Notes under the pieces: model-generated | Database searches by the model: none | Told to the model about the DNA's origin: nothing | What the model saw: the letters and a program-made list of their open reading frames with translations, nothing else | Origin: Anaerolineaceae bacterium UBA4890 | GTDB lineage: Bacteria; Chloroflexota; Anaerolineae; Anaerolineales; Anaerolineaceae | Assembly (NCBI GenBank): GCA_002399085.1 | Contig: DHCY01000017.1 | Coordinates: forward strand, 67,908-109,143 | Reading direction: 5' to 3' | Length of the DNA: 41,236 nt | Part shown: positions 1 to 8,326 of the stretch, in pieces | Layout: the number at the start of each line of letters is the position of its first letter | Numbering within the stretch: the first letter of the stretch is position 1 | Program-made: the position numbers and the translations under genes

Positions 1-500
1 CACCACTTCGTGGTCCCCCTTCTCCAGAGGAGAAGGCTTAAAAGCTTCACTTTGTGATCCTGTTTCCGTGGCTGGCGGATTGAGGACGGGTTTTTGCTTA
101 AGCCTGCCGATGTCAGAACATCCTCAATCTCGCCCTACGACACCTCAGCAGTTGTCGTTGAAGGTCTCCTGAACGAGCCGGTGTGGGGCTGCAAAAAACC
201 CACCTCATCCACCACTTCGTGGTCCCCCTTCTCCAGAGGAGAAGGCTTAAAAGCTTCACTTCCTCAGCAGTTGTCGGCGAAGGTCTCCTAACCGAGCCGG
301 TGTGGGGCTGCAAAAATCCCACCTCATCCACCACTTCGTGGTCCCCCTTCTCCAGAGGAGAAGGCTTAACTGCCTTTACTTCGTGGTCCCCATTCTCCAG
401 AGGAGAAGGCTTAACTGCCTTTACTTCGTGGTCCCCATTCTCCAGAGGCCTGCTCCCTCATTGCGAGGGAACATAAGCTGTCCAGAGGAGAAGGTTTACA
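1..500. repeat. Gene-free block of degenerate palindromic repeats
   Basis: No gene is supported here. The block is built from copies of a hairpin-forming unit whose core is CCTTCTCCAGAGGAGAAGG (18-36; 8-bp arms, AGA loop), usually preceded by the small palindrome CCACTTCGTGG. Further copies lie at about 210-250, 330-370, 375-412 and 420-450, and a remnant at about 480-495. A larger unit of about 119 bp starting CCTCAGCAGTTGTCG is present twice in tandem (143-261 and 262-about 370) with scattered mismatches. Short open frames across the block only read through the repeats. It is an intergenic repeat array whose origin cannot be determined from one locus. Confidence 0.75.
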
Positions 501-521
501 GGCTTACAGTAAATTAAAACA

Positions 522-549
522 AAGTCGGGTTCGATTTCGAACCCGACTT
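522..549 (-). terminator. Intrinsic terminator after the serA-like gene
   Basis: Positions 522-534 and 537-549 form a perfect 13-bp inverted repeat. On the minus strand it is followed by a T-rich stretch (TGTTTTAATTT). It sits 24 bp past the stop codon of the dehydrogenase gene and closes the long minus-strand gene train. Confidence 0.8.
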
Positions 550-573
550 AAGCCTAAAAAATTATGTTTCTTG

Positions 574-1512
574 TTAGACAATCTTCCAACGAAGGTGGTT
601 GCCTTCTAAAACATTGACAACCTCGGAGGCGATGTCTTCAGCAGCGCGGAGTTGCGCTTCAACTGTTTGACCGCCAACATGGGGGGTGGCAATCACTTTG
701 GGGTGTTTAACCAAATCCCACGCCAGGGGGGGTTCTTTCTCATACACATCCAGGGCGGCGCCGGCAACTTTGCCAGATTCGAGCGCACGCAGCAGGGCTT
801 CATGGTCGATAACACCACCACGAGAGGCATCCACGATATATACGCCATCTTTCATCTTGGCAAAAGCTTCTTCGCTCAGTAAATGTTTGGATTCAGCGTT
901 GAGGGGCAGGTTCAGGCTGATGAAGTCGGCTTGAGCCAGCAGGTCATCCAGGTGAACTTGATCAAAACCCTTCTGGCGAACAAACTCAGGATCCCAGGTT
1001 CGTTTGTAAACTAGCACTTTCATGCCCATGCAGGAAGCATATTTGGCAACCAGCTGACCGATATTGCCGAAACCGATCATACCCAGGGTTTTACCCATCA
1101 GCTCTACGCCCATAAGTTCTTTCTTAGCCCAGTTTTCGTTTTTCATGGCTGCATCCGCGCGAGGTAACTCGCGGGAGAGTCCAAAAATCATTGCCATTGC
1201 AAGCTCGGCGACTGCTTCAGAAGTAGCCGTTGGGCAATTCACCACAGTAACGCCATGCTCTTTGGCTGCTTCGAGGTCGATGTTATCCACACCGACTCCA
1301 GCGCGACCGACAACTTTGAGGTTCTTTGCTGCGTCAAAAACTTCTTTGGTGACCTTGGTGCGACCGCGTACGATCATACCATCGTATTTGCCAACTTCTT
1401 CCAAAAGTTGGGCTGCATCGATGCCTTTTCTGTCGACGGCTTCACCAACCTGGTTGATCAGGTCTTTTCCAATGCTTTCCAAACCGTCTGTGATGAGTAC
1501 TTTATATGCCAT
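574..1512 (-). CDS. serA: D-3-phosphoglycerate dehydrogenase-like 2-hydroxyacid dehydrogenase
   Basis: This 312-residue protein belongs to the D-isomer-specific 2-hydroxyacid dehydrogenase family. The best guess is 3-phosphoglycerate dehydrogenase, the first step of serine synthesis. A Rossmann motif GFGNIG lies at 147-152. The catalytic triad appears as Arg231 (SRGG), Glu near 258-260 (YEKEPP) and His278 (TPHVGG). The protein ends soon after the catalytic domain, so it is the short type without an ACT or ASB regulatory domain. After the second strand of the nucleotide fold it has Lys170-Arg171 where NAD enzymes usually carry an acidic residue, so NADP use is possible. The start has a clear AAGGAG ribosome site. 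It follows selB by 42 bp, and a candidate promoter in that gap could drive it separately. Its exact substrate is inferred; glyoxylate or hydroxypyruvate reductase is an alternative. Confidence 0.8.
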   Translation of the reverse strand: MAYKVLITDGLESIGKDLINQVGEAVDRKGIDAAQLLEEVGKYDGMIVRGRTKVTKEVFDAAKNLKVVGRAGVGVDNIDLEAAKEHGVTVVNCPTATSEAVAELAMAMIFGLSRELPRADAAMKNENWAKKELMGVELMGKTLGMIGFGNIGQLVAKYASCMGMKVLVYKRTWDPEFVRQKGFDQVHLDDLLAQADFISLNLPLNAESKHLLSEEAFAKMKDGVYIVDASRGGVIDHEALLRALESGKVAGAALDVYEKEPPLAWDLVKHPKVIATPHVGGQTVEAQLRAAEDIASEVVNVLEGNHLRWKIV

Positions 1513-1548
1513 AACTAATTTCTCCTTTTTTAGAATGGTAATAAGGTT

Positions 1549-1577
1549 ATTGTACTATCTTAATCCGCGAACGTCAC
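1549..1577 (-). promoter_or_regulatory. Candidate promoter for the serA-like gene
   Basis: On the minus strand GTGACG (1577-1572) and TACAAT (1554-1549) are separated by exactly 17 bp, overlapping the end of selB and the short gap before the dehydrogenase. It would let this gene be transcribed independently of the upstream train. Only sequence similarity supports it. Confidence 0.4.
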
Positions 1578-3441
1578 CTTTTCGGTAGGTGAAACCGGTG
1601 GAATCGAAGTATTCCAACAAGGCTGTAGCGTATTTTCGACTGGTTTCGAAATGGTCGCGGAATTCAGCCAGGCTGAGATCGCCTTTATTGTTAATCGTTT
1701 CCTGCACCCACTCGCGCATCTGGCTGAGTGCACCTGGTGTGAAAAGCACCCGGTCTGAAACCGCGACCAGTTTCTCTGATGAAAGCAGCCCTTCAAGCAA
1801 GTCAGAGCCTATCTCAACCAACAGCTGGTTCACATCCGGTGGGCTGAAAGGATGAGCCTGAAATTGTGCCAAAATGGGTGCAACTCTGGCTTCGTCTTCC
1901 GCACTCAAGACCACTTTGTGACCGGTTGCCCAGATGAGACTGCCTTTTTGAACCAGAAGATCATCTTCTGTCAGCCTGTCGACAACCTGGTCGAAGAGCA
2001 TTTGTGAAAGCCCGAGCGCGCTTCTGAACACTTCGCGCGGTATGCCAGCTTTGTAAGGGTAACTCTTGTGAAATACCTGCAGGCTCTCCAAGCCTTTTTG
2101 CCTCAACGATTGCCAGTATAGCGGGTGAATCAGGGTGAGTTTGCCTAAGTCCTTGTTTTTGCCCAGGCTGATTACCTGACCCTGCTGAAGCATTTGACTG
2201 ACGATCTCACGGGTTTCTTCAAGCGGCAGAGCGGACTTTTGTGCCAGTGTAGCCAGGTTGGCGGTTTTTTGGTTTTCCAAAATCTGCCTGAGAAGATCAA
2301 TATCGCTGCCCGAGAACATTTTTCCGAGCCGTTCCAGGTTGTCAGTTTGAAAGCGTTTGTAGGTCTGACCCGGGTCAGGGTCGAGCACGACGCCTCCGCC
2401 TAGTGTCTCTGAGGGAGATGGCAGGCGCAGGATAAAACGATCGCCTTTTGAGGCAACCACAGGGTGGTCAGTGCGCAGCTGAAGGAAGGCATCTTCGCCG
2501 GATTTCAAACTCTGGCTGCCCAATAAGCGCACCCGCGCTGTGGTCTCACCGGAGCCGATGAAGAGTTTGACTTCCAAATTATGTTTGAGGGGGTAGGGGC
2601 TATCCTTAAGCAAACGGAAATGGACGTCCAGCAAGGTGGTCGGTTTATAGTCACCAGGATATGCGATCACGTCTCCGCGTTCGATATCCTGGTGATTCAG
2701 ATTGGTTAGGTTTACTGCGGCTCTGAAGCCCGGATCGATTTTTTGAAGTTTGTGATGATGGTTCTGCAACCCTCTGATGCGACCAATCTTGCCGCCTGGC
2801 AGACAAACGATCTCCTCACCGACCTTGAAACTGCCATCCAATAGCGTGCCGGTCACGACCGTGCCAAAACCAGTCAGGGTGAAAACCCTGTCAACCGGTA
2901 AACGCGGTTTCCCCAGATTTTTTCGAGGGGGGATACCCTGGAGGGTCTGCTGGATTTGATCGAGCAATTCGGGAATGCCCGAACCGGTACGCGCAGACAC
3001 AGCCACGATTGGCGCGTCTGCCAGGGAAGTGGGCTGGACGAGCTCACGGATATCCATCTCGACCATTTCCAGCCATTCGGGTTCTGGTACCAGGTCGGTT
3101 TTTGTCAGTACGATCACACCGCGCCTGATATCCAGCAGATCGACAATTGCCAGGTGTTCGCGGGTTTGGGCTGAAACCCCTTCGTCGGCGGCGATTACCA
3201 GCAAAACCGCGTCGATCCCGCCAATCCCAGCCAACATGTTGCCGATAAAGTCGCGGTGACCGGGGACATCGATGATGCCCACTTCTTCGCCACTCGAAAG
3301 GGTCATCGATGCAAAACCCAGTTCGATGGTCATCTCGCGGGCTTTTTCCTCTTTCAAACGGTCAGGGTTGGTGCCGGTCAAGGCGGCGATCAAGGTGGAT
3401 TTTCCGTGATCAACATGACCGGCAGTGCCGAGGATGTGCAT
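1555..3441 (-). CDS. selB: Selenocysteine-specific elongation factor SelB
   Basis: This 628-residue translational GTPase delivers Sec-tRNA(Sec) to in-frame UGA codons by binding a SECIS element in the mRNA. GTPase motifs are at the N-terminus: GHVDHGKST (8-16), DVPGH (58-62) and TKTD (113-116). They are followed by EF-Tu-like beta-barrel domains and a long C-terminal region matching the winged-helix RNA-binding part of bacterial SelB. Length is normal for the family (E. coli about 614). It begins 3 bp after the coiled-coil gene, so the two are almost certainly co-transcribed. No selA, selD or tRNA-Sec gene is visible in the window, and no gene here is obviously interrupted by UGA. The selenoprotein clients must therefore lie elsewhere, with formate dehydrogenase or molybdenum hydroxylases as likely candidates. 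Confidence 0.95.
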   Translation of the reverse strand: MHILGTAGHVDHGKSTLIAALTGTNPDRLKEEKAREMTIELGFASMTLSSGEEVGIIDVPGHRDFIGNMLAGIGGIDAVLLVIAADEGVSAQTREHLAIVDLLDIRRGVIVLTKTDLVPEPEWLEMVEMDIRELVQPTSLADAPIVAVSARTGSGIPELLDQIQQTLQGIPPRKNLGKPRLPVDRVFTLTGFGTVVTGTLLDGSFKVGEEIVCLPGGKIGRIRGLQNHHHKLQKIDPGFRAAVNLTNLNHQDIERGDVIAYPGDYKPTTLLDVHFRLLKDSPYPLKHNLEVKLFIGSGETTARVRLLGSQSLKSGEDAFLQLRTDHPVVASKGDRFILRLPSPSETLGGGVVLDPDPGQTYKRFQTDNLERLGKMFSGSDIDLLRQILENQKTANLATLAQKSALPLEETREIVSQMLQQGQVISLGKNKDLGKLTLIHPLYWQSLRQKGLESLQVFHKSYPYKAGIPREVFRSALGLSQMLFDQVVDRLTEDDLLVQKGSLIWATGHKVVLSAEDEARVAPILAQFQAHPFSPPDVNQLLVEIGSDLLEGLLSSEKLVAVSDRVLFTPGALSQMREWVQETINNKGDLSLAEFRDHFETSRKYATALLEYFDSTGFTYRKGDVRGLR

Positions 3442-3444
3442 GGG

Positions 3445-4638
3445 CTAAGATGCCTTGCTGTCTGTCAGCGGAGCGATATTCTGGATGGACTCCTGGAAGG
3501 CGAGCAAAACAGTCTGGACGTGCCTGACAGTTTCGCGGCTCAGGTTGTCCAGGTCGTCATGCATCAGGGCGGTCAGATCGTCCAGTTCCTGGAGCTGCTT
3601 GACCAGGTCACCAAATTGTTGGGTGATCTCCCGGGATTGTTCTTCCTGGGCGAGCATGTAATTCGTCCAGCGTTTGACATCATCTGACTTGAAGTTGGTC
3701 CACTCCTGTCGATAACGGTCATCGTTGAGGCGTTGGAGTTCGGTAATCTCGTTGATCCGGCGTTCAAAACGCTGTGAGGTTTCTTCGGAAGTCTGAATTG
3801 ACTTTGTAACCGACAGGCGGATTTTCTCAAGAGTTTCAATCTGAGAACCAAGGTTGGCATTGAACTGGTCAATTTCCGCAAAGCGTTTTTCCCAACTGGC
3901 AAAAACCTTGTCCTTTTCAACGAGCGAGCTGTTGATGCGTTCAACAAATTGGGATTGGTTCTCACGGCGGTCTTTTTCGTTGTTCTGAATCTCGGCAATG
4001 CGTGTGTCGAAGGTGCGGAAACTGTCGCTGAAGCTATCAAAACGACCACGGGTTTCCTCCAGCCGTTTGCGAACCGAGGCAACCTCGCCTTGAAGGTCAG
4101 TGATGCGTTTGGCTTCCTGGCGGCGACCTTCTTCCAGCAAGTGCAGAGACCGGCGATAATCCTCATCGAAACGACCGACATCCTGGATTTTTGCCTTGAG
4201 TTCTTCGATCAGGCGTGCCAGGCGGCTATCTTCTGCCTTTAAGGAGGTTATATCTGCGCGGATGGGGTCAAACATATCCATCAGGGGATACAGTTCGGCG
4301 ATGGTCTTCTTGGTGGAATCCACTTCGATCTTGTTTTTCTTTTGGGCTTCGTTCAGGTTTGCCTCAGCTCGTTCGTTTACTTCCCGGATCTGCTTGGTCA
4401 GGTCGATGTTCAATCGCTCGATACGGTTGTCATACTTGTCCATGCTGGCAATTTGCGTGGTGTTGCGATTGATCAGCACCTCGAGCTCTTTGATCTGCTT
4501 GCGCAAATTCATGTTCTCGCCCTCCAAAATCGTTAGGCGGTTTTGCAGCGAAGCGAGATTGGTTTTATCGTTGCGGCGTTCGTTATCGAGCCATTCAACG
4601 CGTTTTTCTAATTGTTCAATACCCGAATATTCGTCCAT
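3445..4638 (-). CDS. Coiled-coil protein of unknown function
   Basis: This 397-residue protein is almost entirely predicted coiled coil, rich in Glu, Lys, Arg, Gln and Leu heptads, with no signal peptide and no membrane segment. I do not recognise a catalytic domain. It resembles chromosome-segregation or scaffold-type cytosolic coiled coils only in composition. An ATG exists 21 bp further upstream (4659). The ATG at 4638 is preferred because AAGGA lies about 5 bp before it, whereas the upstream ATG has no ribosome site. A perfect TATAAT hexamer on the minus strand (4677-4672) lies just upstream of both. It ends 3 bp before selB, which makes a shared transcript likely, but nothing in the sequence shows a link to selenocysteine insertion. 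Confidence 0.75.
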   Translation of the reverse strand: MDEYSGIEQLEKRVEWLDNERRNDKTNLASLQNRLTILEGENMNLRKQIKELEVLINRNTTQIASMDKYDNRIERLNIDLTKQIREVNERAEANLNEAQKKNKIEVDSTKKTIAELYPLMDMFDPIRADITSLKAEDSRLARLIEELKAKIQDVGRFDEDYRRSLHLLEEGRRQEAKRITDLQGEVASVRKRLEETRGRFDSFSDSFRTFDTRIAEIQNNEKDRRENQSQFVERINSSLVEKDKVFASWEKRFAEIDQFNANLGSQIETLEKIRLSVTKSIQTSEETSQRFERRINEITELQRLNDDRYRQEWTNFKSDDVKRWTNYMLAQEEQSREITQQFGDLVKQLQELDDLTALMHDDLDNLSRETVRHVQTVLLAFQESIQNIAPLTDSKAS

Positions 4639-4671
4639 ATGGTTCCTTATCTCGGTCATTTATTTTTAGTG

Positions 4672-4677
4672 ATTATA
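4672..4677 (-). promoter_or_regulatory. Candidate -10 box before the coiled-coil/selB unit
   Basis: A perfect TATAAT on the minus strand lies in the 60-bp gap between the NDH-like genes and the coiled-coil gene. It would give a leader of about 25 nt to the preferred start. No convincing -35 hexamer is seen at 16-18 bp. Confidence 0.35.
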
Positions 4678-4701
4678 CACAATTTCAATTTTCGCTTTTG
4701 C

Positions 4702-6111
4702 TCACGGCAAAAGATTCTGGAAAGAGATAAAAAGATCCTGCAGAGGGGTTGAGAAAGCTTGCGGGAAGAGTCCTCCTAAAACCATCAGGGAGATGATCAT
4801 TACCACCGGAACGATCAGCACTGCTCTTTCCTGTTTGTCGTCGTTGATTACCCCAGCTGGTTGGATTGCCGCTGCCAAAACCCTCAGGAACATAATAATC
4901 ATTCCGATCAGACCAAAACCGATCAACAATCGGATCGGCAGGCTCTCGCTCGCAAGAACGCTCCAGATGATACGGTGGGAAGGGAACAATGAAAAGAGGG
5001 GCATCCCGATAATATTGAGCAGACTGCAAAGCAGAAGGATGCTGATGCGAGGATAGCGCCAGATAAGACCTTTCAACTCCGAGAGGCGAAGCGCTTCGGA
5101 ACCCAAAGCTTCATGCATTAAAGAAAGTGCATATCCAAGTGACCAATAACCGAAAGCACGCGGCAGTAAATAGAGAGTGAGGAGGTTTAGCCAGCCTTGT
5201 TGTTGAAATGCCATCGAAAGAACGATGTAACCAGTGCCGGAGAGGTAGAGGTAACCGAAAATCCGGCTCAATTTCCGTTGGAAAGTCACAATGATACCCG
5301 CTGAGATCAGGCAGAGGGCACCGACCCATTTGAGCACAATCTTGATCTCTTCCAGGTTGCGCAGCCAGGCATATTGATTGAGGAATTTGAGGGAGAAGAA
5401 GGCAAGACCGATCTGCATGATTGTCTGTAGAAAGCTGATCACCCAAGGGTGAGTCTCTTCAGTAAGCATTGGCAGCCAGCTGTGCAGCGGGAAAATTCCA
5501 GCCCAAAGGCTGAATCCAGCAATGACGAGCAGGGCGCCCCTTAGCACAAGCGCTTCAGCTGATGGGGAAGTCTCGATGCCCGAAACCATCCAGCCGCTCA
5601 ACAGGATCAGCGGCATGGCGAGGGTCTGCATGCTCAAAAAGCGCAGCACCCCGCTGCGTGCTGGTGTTCCTCGGGGGGAAAGCAAAGGCACGCTGATCAA
5701 GGCGATCAATTCGATGACCACGGCTGAATACAAGAAAGGGTTGATGAATTGCACTGAAACCCACAAGGCAGTGATCACCAGGGAAAGGCTGTTGAACCAC
5801 TGGCTCACAATAAAGAGCCTGCCCACAAGGTTCCATGCAAAACAAAGCATGTAGAGCAGTGCGATGATCCCAAGTTGGTCTGCAGTGATCTGGATTGTAC
5901 GCCCGAAGATTGTCAGACTGTCAGCCAGTGTGAAAACACGACCAATGAAGATCAGGGTTAATCCCCTGGAAAAAATCAGAGCAAGTCCCGCAAAAACCAA
6001 CGGAAAGAGAGTGCCTAATACGGCAGATAGCTTGGGAAGGCGTTGGATGAAAATCAGGGATAGACCCAATAAAGCTGGAAGCACGATCCAGATGATCACG
6101 GTGTTGCTCAT
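4702..6111 (-). CDS. NuoN/HyfF-like proton-translocating membrane subunit
   Basis: This 469-residue, very hydrophobic protein has roughly a dozen membrane segments and belongs to the NADH dehydrogenase/Mrp antiporter (Proton_antipo_M) superfamily. Recognisable family landmarks are the TM5-type acidic residue in VVIELIALISVPLL (near 130), the LHSWLPMLTEETHPWV loop, which matches the family signature PxHxWLPxAHxxAP, and a QRKLSRIFGYL segment that matches the broken helix with its basic residue. The usual GKF lysine of TM12 is not present; the matching stretch reads FPSHRIIW. The start codon overlaps the previous stop in an ATGA, so translation is coupled. It is the last of three membrane genes in the order NuoL-like, HyfE-like, NuoN-like. 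No NuoB/C/D or hydrogenase peripheral subunit is encoded in the window. Confidence 0.8.
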   Translation of the reverse strand: MSNTVIIWIVLPALLGLSLIFIQRLPKLSAVLGTLFPLVFAGLALIFSRGLTLIFIGRVFTLADSLTIFGRTIQITADQLGIIALLYMLCFAWNLVGRLFIVSQWFNSLSLVITALWVSVQFINPFLYSAVVIELIALISVPLLSPRGTPARSGVLRFLSMQTLAMPLILLSGWMVSGIETSPSAEALVLRGALLVIAGFSLWAGIFPLHSWLPMLTEETHPWVISFLQTIMQIGLAFFSLKFLNQYAWLRNLEEIKIVLKWVGALCLISAGIIVTFQRKLSRIFGYLYLSGTGYIVLSMAFQQQGWLNLLTLYLLPRAFGYWSLGYALSLMHEALGSEALRLSELKGLIWRYPRISILLLCSLLNIIGMPLFSLFPSHRIIWSVLASESLPIRLLIGFGLIGMIIMFLRVLAAAIQPAGVINDDKQERAVLIVPVVMIISLMVLGGLFPQAFSTPLQDLFISFQNLLP

Positions 6112-6707
6112 GCTGCCTCGCTTTCTGAATCTTTAATGATGAAGAAAGAACCAACGATCGCCAGCAGCAGGTTTACAGCCACCAGGAGAGCTTCCAACAG
6201 GAAGGAGAACTCCAGACCTGAATAGAGCAACTCGAAACCTGAGAGAAAGGTAAGGATGCCGATTGCCAGGTAGAAAGGTTCGCGAATGGTACCCATTTGT
6301 AGCAGACCGATCAGGATCAAACCCAGACTGAGGAACAAATGATCGATCGAGACCAGAGGGAAGACTGCCTGATGAATCTGAGGTAAAAATGCCCGCAGCG
6401 TTGCCAGTAAGAAAACTCCTGCTGCTCCTCGAAAAAGTTCACCACTGGTCAGTGTGTGACGCAGGTCGATTGCTTTGATTCCGCCAACACCCAGCAGCGT
6501 CAGGTAAAGGATCAGAGTGACCATCAAGCCGGTAAACGGGTGAATCAATGCCAGTTGCAGGGGCAGGATTTTCAGCAGCGGGGGGAAAACGCAAATAAAT
6601 TGCACGACCAGGGCGACCAGGTTGAGCGACCATTGACGGCGCACAAGGTTGAGCAGGGCTGCCAGAAGGGCGATGTAGACCGGTAAAGATTGCAGGAATT
6701 CTGTCAT
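6108..6707 (-). CDS. HyfE/NuoK-like membrane protein
   Basis: This 199-residue integral membrane protein has about six to seven hydrophobic segments. The C-terminal part (GFELLYSGLEFSFLLEALL, then VAVNLLLAIVGSFFI) resembles NuoK and the hydrogenase-4 subunit HyfE, with membrane glutamates followed by the AVNL motif. Length matches HyfE (about 216) rather than NuoK (about 100). The frame stays open upstream to 6764, but ATG 6707 is chosen because it overlaps the TGA stop of the preceding gene (TGATG) and the downstream start overlaps this stop. The three genes are therefore translationally coupled and probably form one membrane complex. The HyfE assignment rests on position, size and the C-terminal motif; the rest is divergent. 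Confidence 0.65.
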   Translation of the reverse strand: MTEFLQSLPVYIALLAALLNLVRRQWSLNLVALVVQFICVFPPLLKILPLQLALIHPFTGLMVTLILYLTLLGVGGIKAIDLRHTLTSGELFRGAAGVFLLATLRAFLPQIHQAVFPLVSIDHLFLSLGLILIGLLQMGTIREPFYLAIGILTFLSGFELLYSGLEFSFLLEALLVAVNLLLAIVGSFFIIKDSESEAA

Positions 6708-8314
6708 CAGCGCCCCGGTGCAAGGAAGAGAATTGAGAGGATGACAACAAACACCACCGACCATAAAATCCCGCCATCGCCTTCAAGAATTTCGCTGAAA
6801 AATGCCATCAATCCGGAGAGCGAGGTGTACGCCCGATTGACGAGGTTTGAGAGCCAGTCGAGGCTAAGGACTTTACGAAAAAAGTTGAAGATAGTCGAAA
6901 TGAGGCGATAAGGAGGAAACCTTTGTGAGATTGTTTCTGTTTCCATGTTAAACCCGAGCCGCCAGCCGACCAGCAGTCCGAGTAGCACCAAAGCAAGACT
7001 GCTTAGACTGCCCAACAGGCTTCCTACTGTAAGCACGCCTGGCCAACCAACCAAACCCAGCACCAGGATGGTCTGGATCAGCGTCACCAGACCAAGGGGA
7101 AAGGTGATGCGGGCGTATTTTTCGAGTCCGGTCACGGTGCTGTCTGCCTTGATGATAAAACGGATATAGCCAAGCACCAGAAAAGCATGTGTGAGGATCA
7201 GGATCACTGATGTGAAATTGAAGGTATCTGGCAAGAGCCCTTCCCAGCCTGAGGCTGCCAGGGTGTAGGGCAGTCCAATAAAGCCCAGTAACCCCAGAAG
7301 CGGTAAAAAGCGAATGCGCCGAATGGGAGGGTCGAACAAAAAGAGCAAACTGCCGGATAGCAAGAGCGCTAATCCCCAGACGCGGCTCGCTTCCGGATGT
7401 CCGTTCAGAGCGCTTTGTATGGCAAAGGCAGAAAGCGTTACCATCCAATAAGGTCGGGCTTCGAACTGAGTTTTGCGGGTTAACCACATCAGGGAAGAGT
7501 AGAAAGCCGCAATCAGGGTCAGCACCTGGAAGATATTGAGCAGATTCTGGTTGAATATCGTCAATCCTTCTGGCAGATGAGCGATCAGGACCATCGCGGA
7601 AGCAGCGGGAGTCAGTCGGAAAAGTGTGCCGGCACCCCAGCGTAGTTCAGGTGAGTCCAAAATGGGCAGGTTTAACGGGAAGACACCCAGGCGCAGACCA
7701 GCTGCCAATAAGAAGAACAAGCTGGCATTCGGGTGCATGACTTCAAAGCCCAGGAAGGGTTCGCCCTGCCAGGCAATCGAAGTGGCGGTGATTAGCATAA
7801 AAGTGCTGAAAATGCGAATGGCAAACAGATTGACTATTTTTGAACTCAATTCTGCGGCTTTCGAGAGCCTGAGCAGGGAGTAAAGCTCGACCAGGTCGGT
7901 GATCATCCAGGCAATCGCCATAGTCAGCGGGTTGGCTGACAGAATGGCAAGCAGATTTAAGCCGGTAATTGAAATTGTCTGAGACCAGGAATAATGCGTG
8001 ATCCCAGGTTGCGTACGCGTTACATCGGCGAGCAGCGCTGCCACACACATGCTTAATACTGCAACCATGTAAGGCCAATTGTTGTAGTCCACAAAATGAC
8101 CCAGGATTTCTCCGTAGCGTGTGCCCGGAAACCAGGTTAACAAGTTGGCTTCGGAAGGCAGGTAAAGACGCATCACAAATGATGCCACCCAGGCAACCAG
8201 TGCGGTCACCATGGCGATCAACCACGAGCGGGCGGTGTTTGGGCGGTAGGAGTGCGTGATCACGATGATCAGCGATCCAAGAAACAGCACACCCAGTATG
8301 ATAAAAAGTATCAT
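6707..8314 (-). CDS. Divergent NuoL/HyfB-like membrane subunit
   Basis: This 535-residue polytopic membrane protein is a distant member of the NuoL/HyfB/MrpA proton-channel family. Topology and size fit: many transmembrane helices, a C-terminal amphipathic stretch around 455-500 and a final membrane anchor. The family signatures are eroded. The usual PFHxWLPDAMxxPTPVSA loop is replaced by a stretch reading RLGVFPLNLPILDSPELRW, and the GxPPxxGFWxK region reads GFIGLPYTLAASGWEG, without the lysine. Proton pumping by the standard route is therefore uncertain. It begins 12 bp after the dihydropyrimidinase gene and overlaps the HyfE-like gene by one base, tying the membrane trio to the catabolic genes upstream. 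Confidence 0.65.
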   Translation of the reverse strand: MILFIILGVLFLGSLIIVITHSYRPNTARSWLIAMVTALVAWVASFVMRLYLPSEANLLTWFPGTRYGEILGHFVDYNNWPYMVAVLSMCVAALLADVTRTQPGITHYSWSQTISITGLNLLAILSANPLTMAIAWMITDLVELYSLLRLSKAAELSSKIVNLFAIRIFSTFMLITATSIAWQGEPFLGFEVMHPNASLFFLLAAGLRLGVFPLNLPILDSPELRWGAGTLFRLTPAASAMVLIAHLPEGLTIFNQNLLNIFQVLTLIAAFYSSLMWLTRKTQFEARPYWMVTLSAFAIQSALNGHPEASRVWGLALLLSGSLLFLFDPPIRRIRFLPLLGLLGFIGLPYTLAASGWEGLLPDTFNFTSVILILTHAFLVLGYIRFIIKADSTVTGLEKYARITFPLGLVTLIQTILVLGLVGWPGVLTVGSLLGSLSSLALVLLGLLVGWRLGFNMETETISQRFPPYRLISTIFNFFRKVLSLDWLSNLVNRAYTSLSGLMAFFSEILEGDGGILWSVVFVVILSILFLAPGR

Positions 8315-8326
8315 GGTTTTGGGACC

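Noticed and set aside
143..450. Regularly repeated units that might be a CRISPR array
   Set aside because: The repeats are of unequal length, the intervals are themselves duplicated rather than unique spacers, and no cas gene is present.
522..549. GGTTCGATTTC resembling a tRNA T-loop
   Set aside because: It is part of a perfect 13-bp palindrome acting as a terminator; no acceptor, D or anticodon arms are present around it.
1555..3441. Selenocysteine UGA codons or a tRNA-Sec gene near selB
   Set aside because: Every neighbouring gene reads through at full length without an in-frame UGA, and no tRNA-like fold was found in the short gaps.
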